64,000 nucleotides of DNA from CAINVV01 sp037137375 (lineage in GTDB: Bacteria > Bacteroidota > Bacteroidia > Bacteroidales > Prolixibacteraceae), in assembly GCA_037137375.1 (NCBI GenBank), contig JBAXKJ010000007.1, positions 1-64,000 of the forward strand, in the 5' to 3' direction. Under the pieces are notes generated by a model. That model was not told the DNA's origin, searched no databases, and saw nothing but the letters and a program-made list of their open reading frames with translations. Shown piece by piece: positions 38,510 through 45,821 of this stretch. Position 1 is the stretch's first letter. Each line of letters opens with the position of its first letter. A program made the position numbers and the translations under genes.

Positions 38510-38712
38510 CCCGCTAAAGTATCAAAATTTACCAACCCGATTAATCCCGATTTCGATTTTTTTGTCTGCAACAATGATTTTTCTTGATAAATTTTCAAGA
38601 CGAGGATTTCTTAAGTATTTCAATATTGCAGACAATTGTTGCCAACAAAAACCTAAAAGTATGATATCTAAGGTATAACTCTCATAATAATCAGAAATTG
38701 AAAATTATTTAC

Positions 38713-38720
38713 TATTTTTG
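38713..38720 (+). promoter_or_regulatory. Possible -7 box for the bactofilin gene
   Basis: TATTTTTG fits TAnnTTTG and lies 65 bases before the bactofilin start codon. There is no matching TTTG 19-21 bases upstream. It lies in the 276-base divergent gap (38510-38785) that is otherwise AT-rich and featureless. No comparable box was seen between the bactofilin and actin-like genes. Confidence 0.3.
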
Positions 38721-38785
38721 TTATTAAAATCTAACGCGATCAACCTACTAACGTTGAGTAAGTTGTTTCAATATCAACCATAATT

Positions 38786-39838
38786 ATGGAAGTCCCGACC
38801 TTAATTAATGCGTTTTCTAAGATAAATGGTGAACTTGTACTCACCACCGACTTACGCATTGATGGTCAGATATTTGGAAAAGTGGAATCGGATGAAAATA
38901 TCGTAATTGGTTCCGCAGGTTTGGTTAATGGATTTCTAAGGGCCAAAAATCTAGTGATATATGGAAGAATTGAAGGTAATGTAGTCGTATCAGGGGTCAC
39001 TACACTTCATCCTCAATCGGCCATTTTTGGCAATCTATATACCAAATTGATTGAAGTTAAAGAGGGCGCAATTCTCACTGCACGAGTTATCACCTTTGAG
39101 AAATTCAACAATTCTGATATGGAACTTGTTAAAATGGGAAAAAGCATAGGCACTTTGAAACCCAATTTGGCTAATATTCCAGGTGAAATCAATGAAAAAA
39201 ATGAATCGTCTTCGATTGAAGAGTCAGACCCGACGATGCCGGCTAATGATCTGTTAAATTTCGAACTGGATGGTACCCCGGAAGGTCCTGAAACGGTTTT
39301 ACTAAATGACAGTACCCCGGAAGGCCCTGAAGCAATTTTACCAGAAGAAAGTACTCCGGAAAATCCGGAAACAATTTTACTAAATGAGAGTATCCCGGAA
39401 GGTTCTGAAACGATTTTAATTGATGAAAATATTCCGGAGAGTCCTGAATCAATAATACTAAATGAAAGTATCCAGGAAAGCTATGAAGCAGTTTTACTTG
39501 ATGAAAATGCAGAAATCGCTATGGATGAAAATCAGGAAGCTGATTTGGATGAAAATATAGAAGAAGAATTAGTAGAAGCAAAAGTTAACGAACAGGAAGA
39601 AATAAATATATTAGATCAGGACCTTGAAGGAACTGAAACAAGCGAAGTCATCAATAGTGAGATTATTGCAGCCGAAGTCTCAAAAATTGATGAAAACTTA
39701 AACGATATCCAGGAGACCGGGGATATTTTATTGGACGAAGCAAAAGAACAGGAGGAATACTGGAACCATCTTGCGGAACCTAAACTCATTAGTTCTTTTT
39801 TTGGTCCTCCAATAAAGGATTATTCTGATTCAAACTGA
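38786..39838 (+). CDS. Bactofilin with repetitive acidic C-terminal tail
   Basis: Cytoskeletal polymer-forming protein. Residues about 5-108 form the bactofilin (DUF583) beta-helix, with the regular glycine-turn pattern of the family (INGELVLTTDLRIDGQIFGKV, NLVIYGRIEGNVVVSG, AIFGNLYTKLIEVKEGAIL). After a linker, residues 164-241 are six degenerate 13-residue repeats of the form (T/I)PEGPETILLNES. A further very acidic stretch follows to about 330, and the end is hydrophobic-aromatic (YWNHLAEPKLISSFFGPP). Bactofilins are usually 120-200 residues, so the ~240-residue acidic tail is exceptional. It could be a partner-binding or spacing region. The actin-like gene follows 106 bases downstream on the same strand, probably co-transcribed. 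The flanking genes on both sides run on the other strand. Confidence 0.85.
   Translation: MEVPTLINAFSKINGELVLTTDLRIDGQIFGKVESDENIVIGSAGLVNGFLRAKNLVIYGRIEGNVVVSGVTTLHPQSAIFGNLYTKLIEVKEGAILTARVITFEKFNNSDMELVKMGKSIGTLKPNLANIPGEINEKNESSSIEESDPTMPANDLLNFELDGTPEGPETVLLNDSTPEGPEAILPEESTPENPETILLNESIPEGSETILIDENIPESPESIILNESIQESYEAVLLDENAEIAMDENQEADLDENIEEELVEAKVNEQEEINILDQDLEGTETSEVINSEIIAAEVSKIDENLNDIQETGDILLDEAKEQEEYWNHLAEPKLISSFFGPPIKDYSDSN
39275..39508 (+). repeat. Six 39-base coding repeats in the bactofilin tail
   Basis: Six consecutive 39-base units encode 13-residue repeats (residues 164-241). The consensus is [TI]PEGPE[TA][IV]LL[ND]E[SN]. Units 1-3 are closest to one another, with CCGGAAGGTCCTGAA-type cores; units 4-6 are more diverged, which points to old expansion followed by drift with the register kept. 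Confidence 0.85.
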
Positions 39839-39944
39839 AAAGATTTTATCTCAAAAATTAAATTTAGAAGAATTCAACCAATCATTGCCAGATACTAAAA
39901 AAATTGATATTATTATACAGCCAAATCATTAAAAAAAATAATTC

Positions 39945-41000
39945 ATGAAACGATCCTATGTATTTCCAAGCGTCTACGAAGAAACAACTGTTGATTACGG
40001 AAAAGTAGCCGAAAATTTTGTTGAAGGAATGAAGATTGTCAACTATAACCAACGCGATTTTATCATCGGTAATTTGGCATTAAATGAAGGAAATTCGCCT
40101 CATAAATTTTTAAATAGTTCAGCGGAAGATCTGGACTACAAACTGATGGCTCTTACAAGTTTGATAATTGCAACGCAGGGAACTGACAATAAATTGGTTG
40201 TTACAACTGGATTTCCTTTTGTCACCTACAATCTTTACAAAAATGGGGCTAAAGAATTTTATACAGGTAAGAAGCAAATTAGCTTTGATACAAAAACATT
40301 TGGTGGTACCGGTATTGAAAATGTAAGTGTTACTGTCGATGTTTGCGATGTCCTACCTGAGTTAAACGGATGCATTAAAGCAATTCGTGAAGGTCAACTT
40401 GGGGAGAAACAAAGTTTTTTCATTGCAAGTTTAGGTCTTGGCACTTTTGAATTGGCTTTATCTACCCCTTCCGGCATATCCCAAAGGACTGCTCATAGCG
40501 ACAAAGGAATCAAATATGCGGTAAATATCTTAGTGAATGAGATTCAAAAGCACTATTATCTGAATCTTCTCACAGAACAACAGATTGAACGTGCTTTCCA
40601 ACGTGGTTTCTTCGTGATCGACCGTAAGAAAGTGGACGTAACTGAAATTCGCAAGCAAGCATTAACTATTTATTACAATGAAGTTATTTCGCCTGCATTC
40701 CGTAAAAAGCTGACTAACGAGGATTTCATTAAAACAGACAAAATGTACCTGGTAGGCGGCGGGGCAATGTATCCGGAAATGGTTGCTCTTTTCCAAAAGG
40801 AATTCAAAGATATTCTGGATATTGTTGTTTACCCGGATCCGTATCTTTGTGCAAGTGAAGGTTATTGCCTGAACTCAATTGCCATTGCGCGTTCTACCAA
40901 TCATCTTGAGCTAAAAGAAAATATCACCTACGTAGGAATCGATTTGGGAAATTCCAATACTGTAGTTACTATTTTTACCGAAAATGATCCAGTAGGCTAA
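39945..41000 (+). CDS. Actin-like ATPase with circularly permuted motif order
   Basis: Actin/ParM-type filament-forming ATPase candidate, 351 residues, no signal peptide. The motifs, in order, are: FPS (7-9), which in ParM/archaeal-actin proteins follows the first hairpin; IGNLA (41-45); VTTGFP (86-91); a phosphate-2-like loop (159-171, core SLGLGTFE); an adenosine-type loop YLVGGGAMYPEM (268-279); ASEGY (303-307); and last a textbook phosphate-1 loop, VGIDLGNSNTVV (330-341, D333), 11 residues before the end. In every standard member phosphate-1 is N-terminal. A TAA lies in frame one codon before the ATG (39939-39941), so no N-terminal copy exists here. In the phosphate-2 loop the usual first Asp is Ser162. 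It follows the bactofilin gene on the same strand and converges on a GH78 gene. Confidence 0.85.
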   Translation: MKRSYVFPSVYEETTVDYGKVAENFVEGMKIVNYNQRDFIIGNLALNEGNSPHKFLNSSAEDLDYKLMALTSLIIATQGTDNKLVVTTGFPFVTYNLYKNGAKEFYTGKKQISFDTKTFGGTGIENVSVTVDVCDVLPELNGCIKAIREGQLGEKQSFFIASLGLGTFELALSTPSGISQRTAHSDKGIKYAVNILVNEIQKHYYLNLLTEQQIERAFQRGFFVIDRKKVDVTEIRKQALTIYYNEVISPAFRKKLTNEDFIKTDKMYLVGGGAMYPEMVALFQKEFKDILDIVVYPDPYLCASEGYCLNSIAIARSTNHLELKENITYVGIDLGNSNTVVTIFTENDPVG

Positions 41001-41054
41001 ACTCTCAATTCACGGGCAATTTGTACTCCTTCCTGGACAGAGAGGAGGGCAAGT

Positions 41055-43958
41055 TTATTGTAAGGACTGAAAAACATAATTACCGGATCCAATTTCGAAG
41101 ATTGACTTTCCATTTACTTCGCCTGCATATTTCAAACCTTTAACTTTGTTGACAGGTTGTCCGGATTCGTAGATAGCGGATCCCGGTTTCGCAGGCAAGT
41201 AAAGGGTCGCCGTTGTATTTACCGGGACAGAAACAGTCATCGTCAATCTGCCGTTTTCCCTTTTCCAATTGCTGCCGATCCTGCCATAAGGACTATCATG
41301 GTAAGCATTTACAAAAGTCAGGTCGCCGACGATCGATGGATTGAGGATGAAATGTTTAAATCCGGGGGTTGTCAGATTGGTTTGAATTCCTGCAAGATAC
41401 TTGTAAAAATACGCGCTGATAAGGCAAAAAGGAGGATGGTTGAGCGAATTGTCTCCGTCCCAAGTTTCCCACATGGAGGTGGCACCCTGTTTAATCATGT
41501 AGCCCCAGCCCGGATAATTGGGTTGCGTGGCGAGTTTGAAGGCCAGTTCGGAATTTACTTCAGGAAGCCAGGCCATCATGGATGCTGTACCCAGAAAGCC
41601 GGTCGTGAGACGGTCGCCATTTAGGTGAAGGTCCTGAATGACATTTTGTGAGACTGCTTCCCTGTTCTCCTTTTGAACCAATCCGTATTCTAAAGCAACG
41701 ACATTGGGGGATTGCCGGTATTTTGTAGGTTTATCGCCATTGTAAGTTTTAGATGGATCATCAAAGAATTCCTGATTGAAATTTTTCTTAATTCGTTGAG
41801 CCCATTTGGCGAATTCCATTGATTTACCTTCCTTACCGAGAATTTTATTTATTTTGGAAATAGTCTCCACGATCCGGTAATGTGCCGCCGTTCCATAAAT
41901 CAGCATTCCTTCAGGAGGTGTCATTGTATTATTTCTGAGTGAGTCGCTGAGAACCATCACCGGGGCAATCCAGTCACCTAGTACATCCTTGATAATTTCT
42001 GGTTTTCCATCAACCTGCCGTTGCAAACTACTTTTTGCAAACGCTTCCATGACTTCCAGATTTTTCTGCATGGAGTTTTTGTCCCCATAGAAATCCCACA
42101 AATCGAGCGGAATATAAGCGATCGCAGCCGGCCATACCGTAGAACTGTTGCCATCATAATTCGAAGCCGGAGCTACAGTGCCCAATCCACCCGATTTACT
42201 TTGCGTACCTGCTAAATCGGTCAGCCATTTGCTATAAAATGCAGCCATATCTAAATTGTACATCGCCGCTTTAGCAGATAGGTAATTATCGGCAGTCCAA
42301 CCCTGCTTTTCACGGTGAGGACAATCGGTTGAAATCCCGTGAAAATTATTCAGCAGACTGTTTACCGAGTTTTGCTGCAATTGATTGATCATGTTATTTG
42401 AGCAAGTAAAATCCCCTGCCCTTTCAACATCCGTATGCACAGGTATTCCTTCAACTAATTCTATTTCGACACCTTCTTCGGCTGAAACCCTGATAAACTG
42501 AAATCCCTTATAGGAAAAGTGGCACTCAAAGCTTTCTTCCTTCGCACCATTCAATATATAACCGTTTTGTTGCCTGACATTCACACCCTTGTCGTAAAAA
42601 GAAGCATAAAATTTGTCTTTTATCGTTATTCTGGATCTTGACAGGGGTAAGTTTGGGACCAATTCCTTGTCAGACGGCATCTCGCAGTATTCTACCAAAA
42701 CTTTTGCCCCCGACGGACCGTGAACTTTCACCCTGGCCCAGCCTGCGATATTCTTACCTAAATCAAACACCTTAATTCCTTTTCCCCTGACTATTGTCCT
42801 GATCGGGATGATGGGAGCAAAACAGCGGACAGGAGGCATCATCTGAGATTCCAGTCGGGCATCCCATTGCACCATTGCAGCGTCTTTCCAATTCTTGACA
42901 TCGAAAGAAGGAGAATTCCAACCCTTTTGTTCCAATCGGGCATCCCAGAGCTCTCCATGGCGGGTATCATCATAGACCATAGGCCCTCCGGAAGTTTTCC
43001 AACTATCGTCGGTAATTACACTTTTAGAAGTACCATCTGAATATTCAATATTCAATAAGGCAATTACTTTGGGTTGGTCGACCCAGGAAGATTTACTCAG
43101 TCCCCAGATATCGTTACACAGCGGATTATATTGTCCTCTACCCAACATTATACCTATGGCATTCTCTCCAATATTTAACCGGTTGGTAACATCATACGTA
43201 ACGTACATCGAACGCTGGTCGAAGTTTGTCCAGGCCGGATCCAACACATGGTCACCAATCTTTTTCCCGTTCAAAAATGCCTCATAATAACCTAACCCAC
43301 ACACATACAGGTAAGCAGAATGAATTTTCTTATTCAACTGAAAATCTTTTCTAAAAAGGGGTGATTGATCGTATTTTGGATTGGGCATTTCATATAAAGT
43401 AAAGATTGTGCTGTCTTTCCCTGTATACCATGGCCAGGAGGAATTCGGCCATTTCATGGGTGGAAGGTTATTTAACTCTGCATCTTTGTGCTGTTTCCAT
43501 TCCCTTTTCCACTGATCACCGTTTTTGAAGGCAATCCATTTGGCATCTTTCCAGTCGTTCTTAGATAGCAGGCCCATGGTCCAAAAGGCTGGATTACTCC
43601 ATTGGGAAGGTTTTCCATCAACATCCCAGATCCTGACTTTCCAGAAGTATTTCGATCCTGATTGCAAGGGCTTTCCCCCGTAAGCAACCTGAATCGATTG
43701 ATCTGAATTGGTTTTGCCGGTATCCCAGAGATCGCCTTTATCCTTGGCGAGATTTTCTGTAGAAGAAGCCACCAGTATCTGGAAGGCACGCTGAAGGTCA
43801 CCACGCTTTCCGGATGTGATGATCCAGCTTAACCGGGGAGAAGTGGCATCCACACCGATCGGATTGACAAGGTACTCGCAGCGAAGATTTTTCACCTCTG
43901 CAGCCTGAGGGGCAAAACACCGGGAAATCAGAATAAGGGCAATCCAAAATTGTTTCAT
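41055..43958 (-). CDS. GH78 alpha-L-rhamnosidase
   Basis: Secreted inverting exo-alpha-L-rhamnosidase, 967 residues. Signal peptide about 1-19. A FnIII-like N domain (about 22-128) is followed by the Bac_rhamnosid N-terminal sandwich (about 200-370; VCGLGYYEAFLNGKKIGDHVLDPAWT) and a concanavalin-like domain (about 385-505). The (alpha/alpha)6 barrel (about 510-865) contains TDCPHREKQGWTAD (544-557; E550 candidate acid) and ATSMWETWDG (826-835; E831 candidate base). A C-terminal sandwich (about 870-960) ends the protein. The usual G in WTGD is A556. It is the last gene of locus B in transcription order, and its neighbour upstream is the GH99-like gene 23 bases away. It is clearly not a recent copy of the GH78 at 57811. 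Confidence 0.93.
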   Translation of the reverse strand: MKQFWIALILISRCFAPQAAEVKNLRCEYLVNPIGVDATSPRLSWIITSGKRGDLQRAFQILVASSTENLAKDKGDLWDTGKTNSDQSIQVAYGGKPLQSGSKYFWKVRIWDVDGKPSQWSNPAFWTMGLLSKNDWKDAKWIAFKNGDQWKREWKQHKDAELNNLPPMKWPNSSWPWYTGKDSTIFTLYEMPNPKYDQSPLFRKDFQLNKKIHSAYLYVCGLGYYEAFLNGKKIGDHVLDPAWTNFDQRSMYVTYDVTNRLNIGENAIGIMLGRGQYNPLCNDIWGLSKSSWVDQPKVIALLNIEYSDGTSKSVITDDSWKTSGGPMVYDDTRHGELWDARLEQKGWNSPSFDVKNWKDAAMVQWDARLESQMMPPVRCFAPIIPIRTIVRGKGIKVFDLGKNIAGWARVKVHGPSGAKVLVEYCEMPSDKELVPNLPLSRSRITIKDKFYASFYDKGVNVRQQNGYILNGAKEESFECHFSYKGFQFIRVSAEEGVEIELVEGIPVHTDVERAGDFTCSNNMINQLQQNSVNSLLNNFHGISTDCPHREKQGWTADNYLSAKAAMYNLDMAAFYSKWLTDLAGTQSKSGGLGTVAPASNYDGNSSTVWPAAIAYIPLDLWDFYGDKNSMQKNLEVMEAFAKSSLQRQVDGKPEIIKDVLGDWIAPVMVLSDSLRNNTMTPPEGMLIYGTAAHYRIVETISKINKILGKEGKSMEFAKWAQRIKKNFNQEFFDDPSKTYNGDKPTKYRQSPNVVALEYGLVQKENREAVSQNVIQDLHLNGDRLTTGFLGTASMMAWLPEVNSELAFKLATQPNYPGWGYMIKQGATSMWETWDGDNSLNHPPFCLISAYFYKYLAGIQTNLTTPGFKHFILNPSIVGDLTFVNAYHDSPYGRIGSNWKRENGRLTMTVSVPVNTTATLYLPAKPGSAIYESGQPVNKVKGLKYAGEVNGKSIFEIGSGNYVFQSLQ

Positions 43959-43981
43959 ATCAGGCTTATACTATTCTTATA

Positions 43982-45817
43982 CTATTGCTGAAATCTATAA
44001 TTCGCCCGTCGCTCAGGGGCGTTATCCCCGTTTAGGAAAAACTCGGAAATATCCCCGATTTTAGAAATATGATCGACCCAATGGAAATCGAAAGCCAGTT
44101 TATCACCTTGCCCGATATCCGAACGTTTTACCTTGATCATCAGCTTATTACGGCTGACCTGATACGGCACATTAAGTGTTTTGCCAATGGTCCCATCCTT
44201 GTTTAACCAGCTGATTGTCGAGGTATTACTGTTGGTTACTTTGTTGTTTAACACCACATCGTACCCTTCCCAGCCCGTTGACTTATTTTGGTCTGTGTCA
44301 ATAAAAAGCAACATCCAGTTTGGATCAGTGAACGGGGTCAGTGTATTTGCCGTTTCGGCATAGAAATAGACCGAAGAGGCATCGCAGGCAACCTTCAGCA
44401 TCGTCAAATCATTTCTTCCCGTTGCATTGACATATGGTCCGGCATACCCCTGTCCGGGACTATTTCTGTGTTCGATATCGCCCACATGGTCGTAAAAGTC
44501 CGTGCTGACTTTGTCCCATTGGCTAAAGCTACCGCGAATGTTAATTGAAACAGGTGCTCCTGCCGCTGCGGGTTTTTCCATCCCTTTATATTTGCGGATA
44601 TTGGCCATTAACTGATAGTAATAATTATCTGTGTGCCCGCCTTTCATCGGCTCAATGTCGCGACTAAACTCCTGGTTGTACTGATCGATGAAATAGTGGT
44701 CGCCGGGCTTCAATACTTTGCCGGCCTTGCCTAAATGAGCACCAGGATAAAAATTCCATTTCAGGAGTGATTTGTTGACATCAGCGCCCATGATCTGCGC
44801 CCCGGCGCTCCACTCATTCCACCCGGTGACGAAAACGAATTCAGGATCGACTTCCAGTGCCCTGCTCCATTGCTCTTCAAAACAAAGTCCCTGGTCGGTG
44901 AAGGGGGTCAGGTCATATTTGTCGGCTGGAGGTTGTTCGTAATGATGGAAACTTCTGCCAATATTGGATAAAGGATGTTGGGCCACCGCAACCGGGACCA
45001 TCTCAGCCTTGTCGGGCGATTCGTGCCAGTTGACCGCTTGTGGATAATGATCGACCCAGGGCCATTTGTCTTTTCCATACGGACAACTCTGGTACCAGGG
45101 AAGGGAGGTCCAGGCCCAGCTCTGCCGGATCGAGAAGAAATTCCGGATGGCGTCCGAAAAAACCACCTCGTTATTTTTCTTCCTGGAGGGGATTTCGTGC
45201 TGACCGAACAGCAGAAGAGGCTTCCCTTTCCACTGAAACCAAAGCTCCGGAAACAGTTTTTTTTGGTAAAATTCGTTCCACAAAAGGTTGACAGATATTT
45301 CACTTCCCAGGAAGGAAATCTGGGGTGTTTTTTCTCCCATCCTTCTCATTTCGCTGAAGACTTCGCATACTGGAATATAGACATCCGGATAGGTGCGGTC
45401 GTTGGTCACATCGAAAATAATCACATCCACACCGGCATCTGCCAATAAATACGCATGTCGCCTTATCATCCACTTTTCGTACGAAAGATAATAGCCGGTC
45501 TCGGGTTCTCCCCAGAAATGGCCCCCTTCGCCCCACTGCGGGTGGTCGGGATTGGCTTTCAGTATTTTTGTTACATCGAAAGGCCCCTTTCCGCCCGGAT
45601 CTGTGTGAGTCATAAAATAGAACATTCCGACAAAGCGATCTTTCTTCAACTGGCCACATTCTTCGTAGCCGGGTAATTTTCTGCCCAGGGCGTCGGTTGC
45701 CACCCAGGTATCTACATGCAGATTCCTTATTGGAAGCGCAGCAGGTGTATTTGTGGAATTCTGGCCGAAACAAGAGAGTCCGGCGCAAAGGGAAACAAGA
45801 AAAAGTATCCTCTTCAT
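43982..45817 (-). CDS. GH99/GH71-like putative endo-glycosidase with C-terminal binding domain
   Basis: Secreted 611-residue protein; signal peptide about 1-18. Residues about 30-430 look like the TIM barrel of the GH99-like clan: a GMFYFMTH strand, LADAGVDVIIFDVTN (about 127-141), FGSEISV-type and KPLLLF strands, and FVFVTGWNEWSAG near 330-345, where the Glu is a natural catalytic candidate. The C-terminal ~170 residues (about 440-605) are beta-rich with GRNDLTMLKVACDASSVYFYAETA and WMLLFIDTDQNKSTGWEGYD. This resembles CBM9/DOMON-like domains often attached to such enzymes. It starts four bases after the stop of the 965-residue protein, so the two are tightly coupled. Substrate unknown; an endo-cut within the rhamnose-rich glycan is possible. 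Confidence 0.65.
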   Translation of the reverse strand: MKRILFLVSLCAGLSCFGQNSTNTPAALPIRNLHVDTWVATDALGRKLPGYEECGQLKKDRFVGMFYFMTHTDPGGKGPFDVTKILKANPDHPQWGEGGHFWGEPETGYYLSYEKWMIRRHAYLLADAGVDVIIFDVTNDRTYPDVYIPVCEVFSEMRRMGEKTPQISFLGSEISVNLLWNEFYQKKLFPELWFQWKGKPLLLFGQHEIPSRKKNNEVVFSDAIRNFFSIRQSWAWTSLPWYQSCPYGKDKWPWVDHYPQAVNWHESPDKAEMVPVAVAQHPLSNIGRSFHHYEQPPADKYDLTPFTDQGLCFEEQWSRALEVDPEFVFVTGWNEWSAGAQIMGADVNKSLLKWNFYPGAHLGKAGKVLKPGDHYFIDQYNQEFSRDIEPMKGGHTDNYYYQLMANIRKYKGMEKPAAAGAPVSINIRGSFSQWDKVSTDFYDHVGDIEHRNSPGQGYAGPYVNATGRNDLTMLKVACDASSVYFYAETANTLTPFTDPNWMLLFIDTDQNKSTGWEGYDVVLNNKVTNSNTSTISWLNKDGTIGKTLNVPYQVSRNKLMIKVKRSDIGQGDKLAFDFHWVDHISKIGDISEFFLNGDNAPERRANYRFQQ

Positions 45818-45821
45818 GGCG

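Noticed and set aside
40929..41054. Phosphate-1 loop at the end of the actin-like gene as the start of a second, truncated actin domain
   Set aside because: After the stop at 40998-41000 none of the three frames shows an FPS strand or other actin sequence, and a GH78 gene on the other strand begins at 41055. The first domain would still lack its own phosphate-1 loop, so permutation explains the data better.
41001..41054. Terminator between the convergent actin-like and GH78 genes
   Set aside because: Only a 7-base imperfect stem (CCTTCCT/AGGAGGG) without a T tract could be drawn.
43966..43987. Two 11-base direct repeats (TTATACTATTC/TTATACTATTG) between the GH99-like and GH78 genes
   Set aside because: Too short and simple to mean more than replication slippage; it includes only the last codon region of the GH99-like gene.
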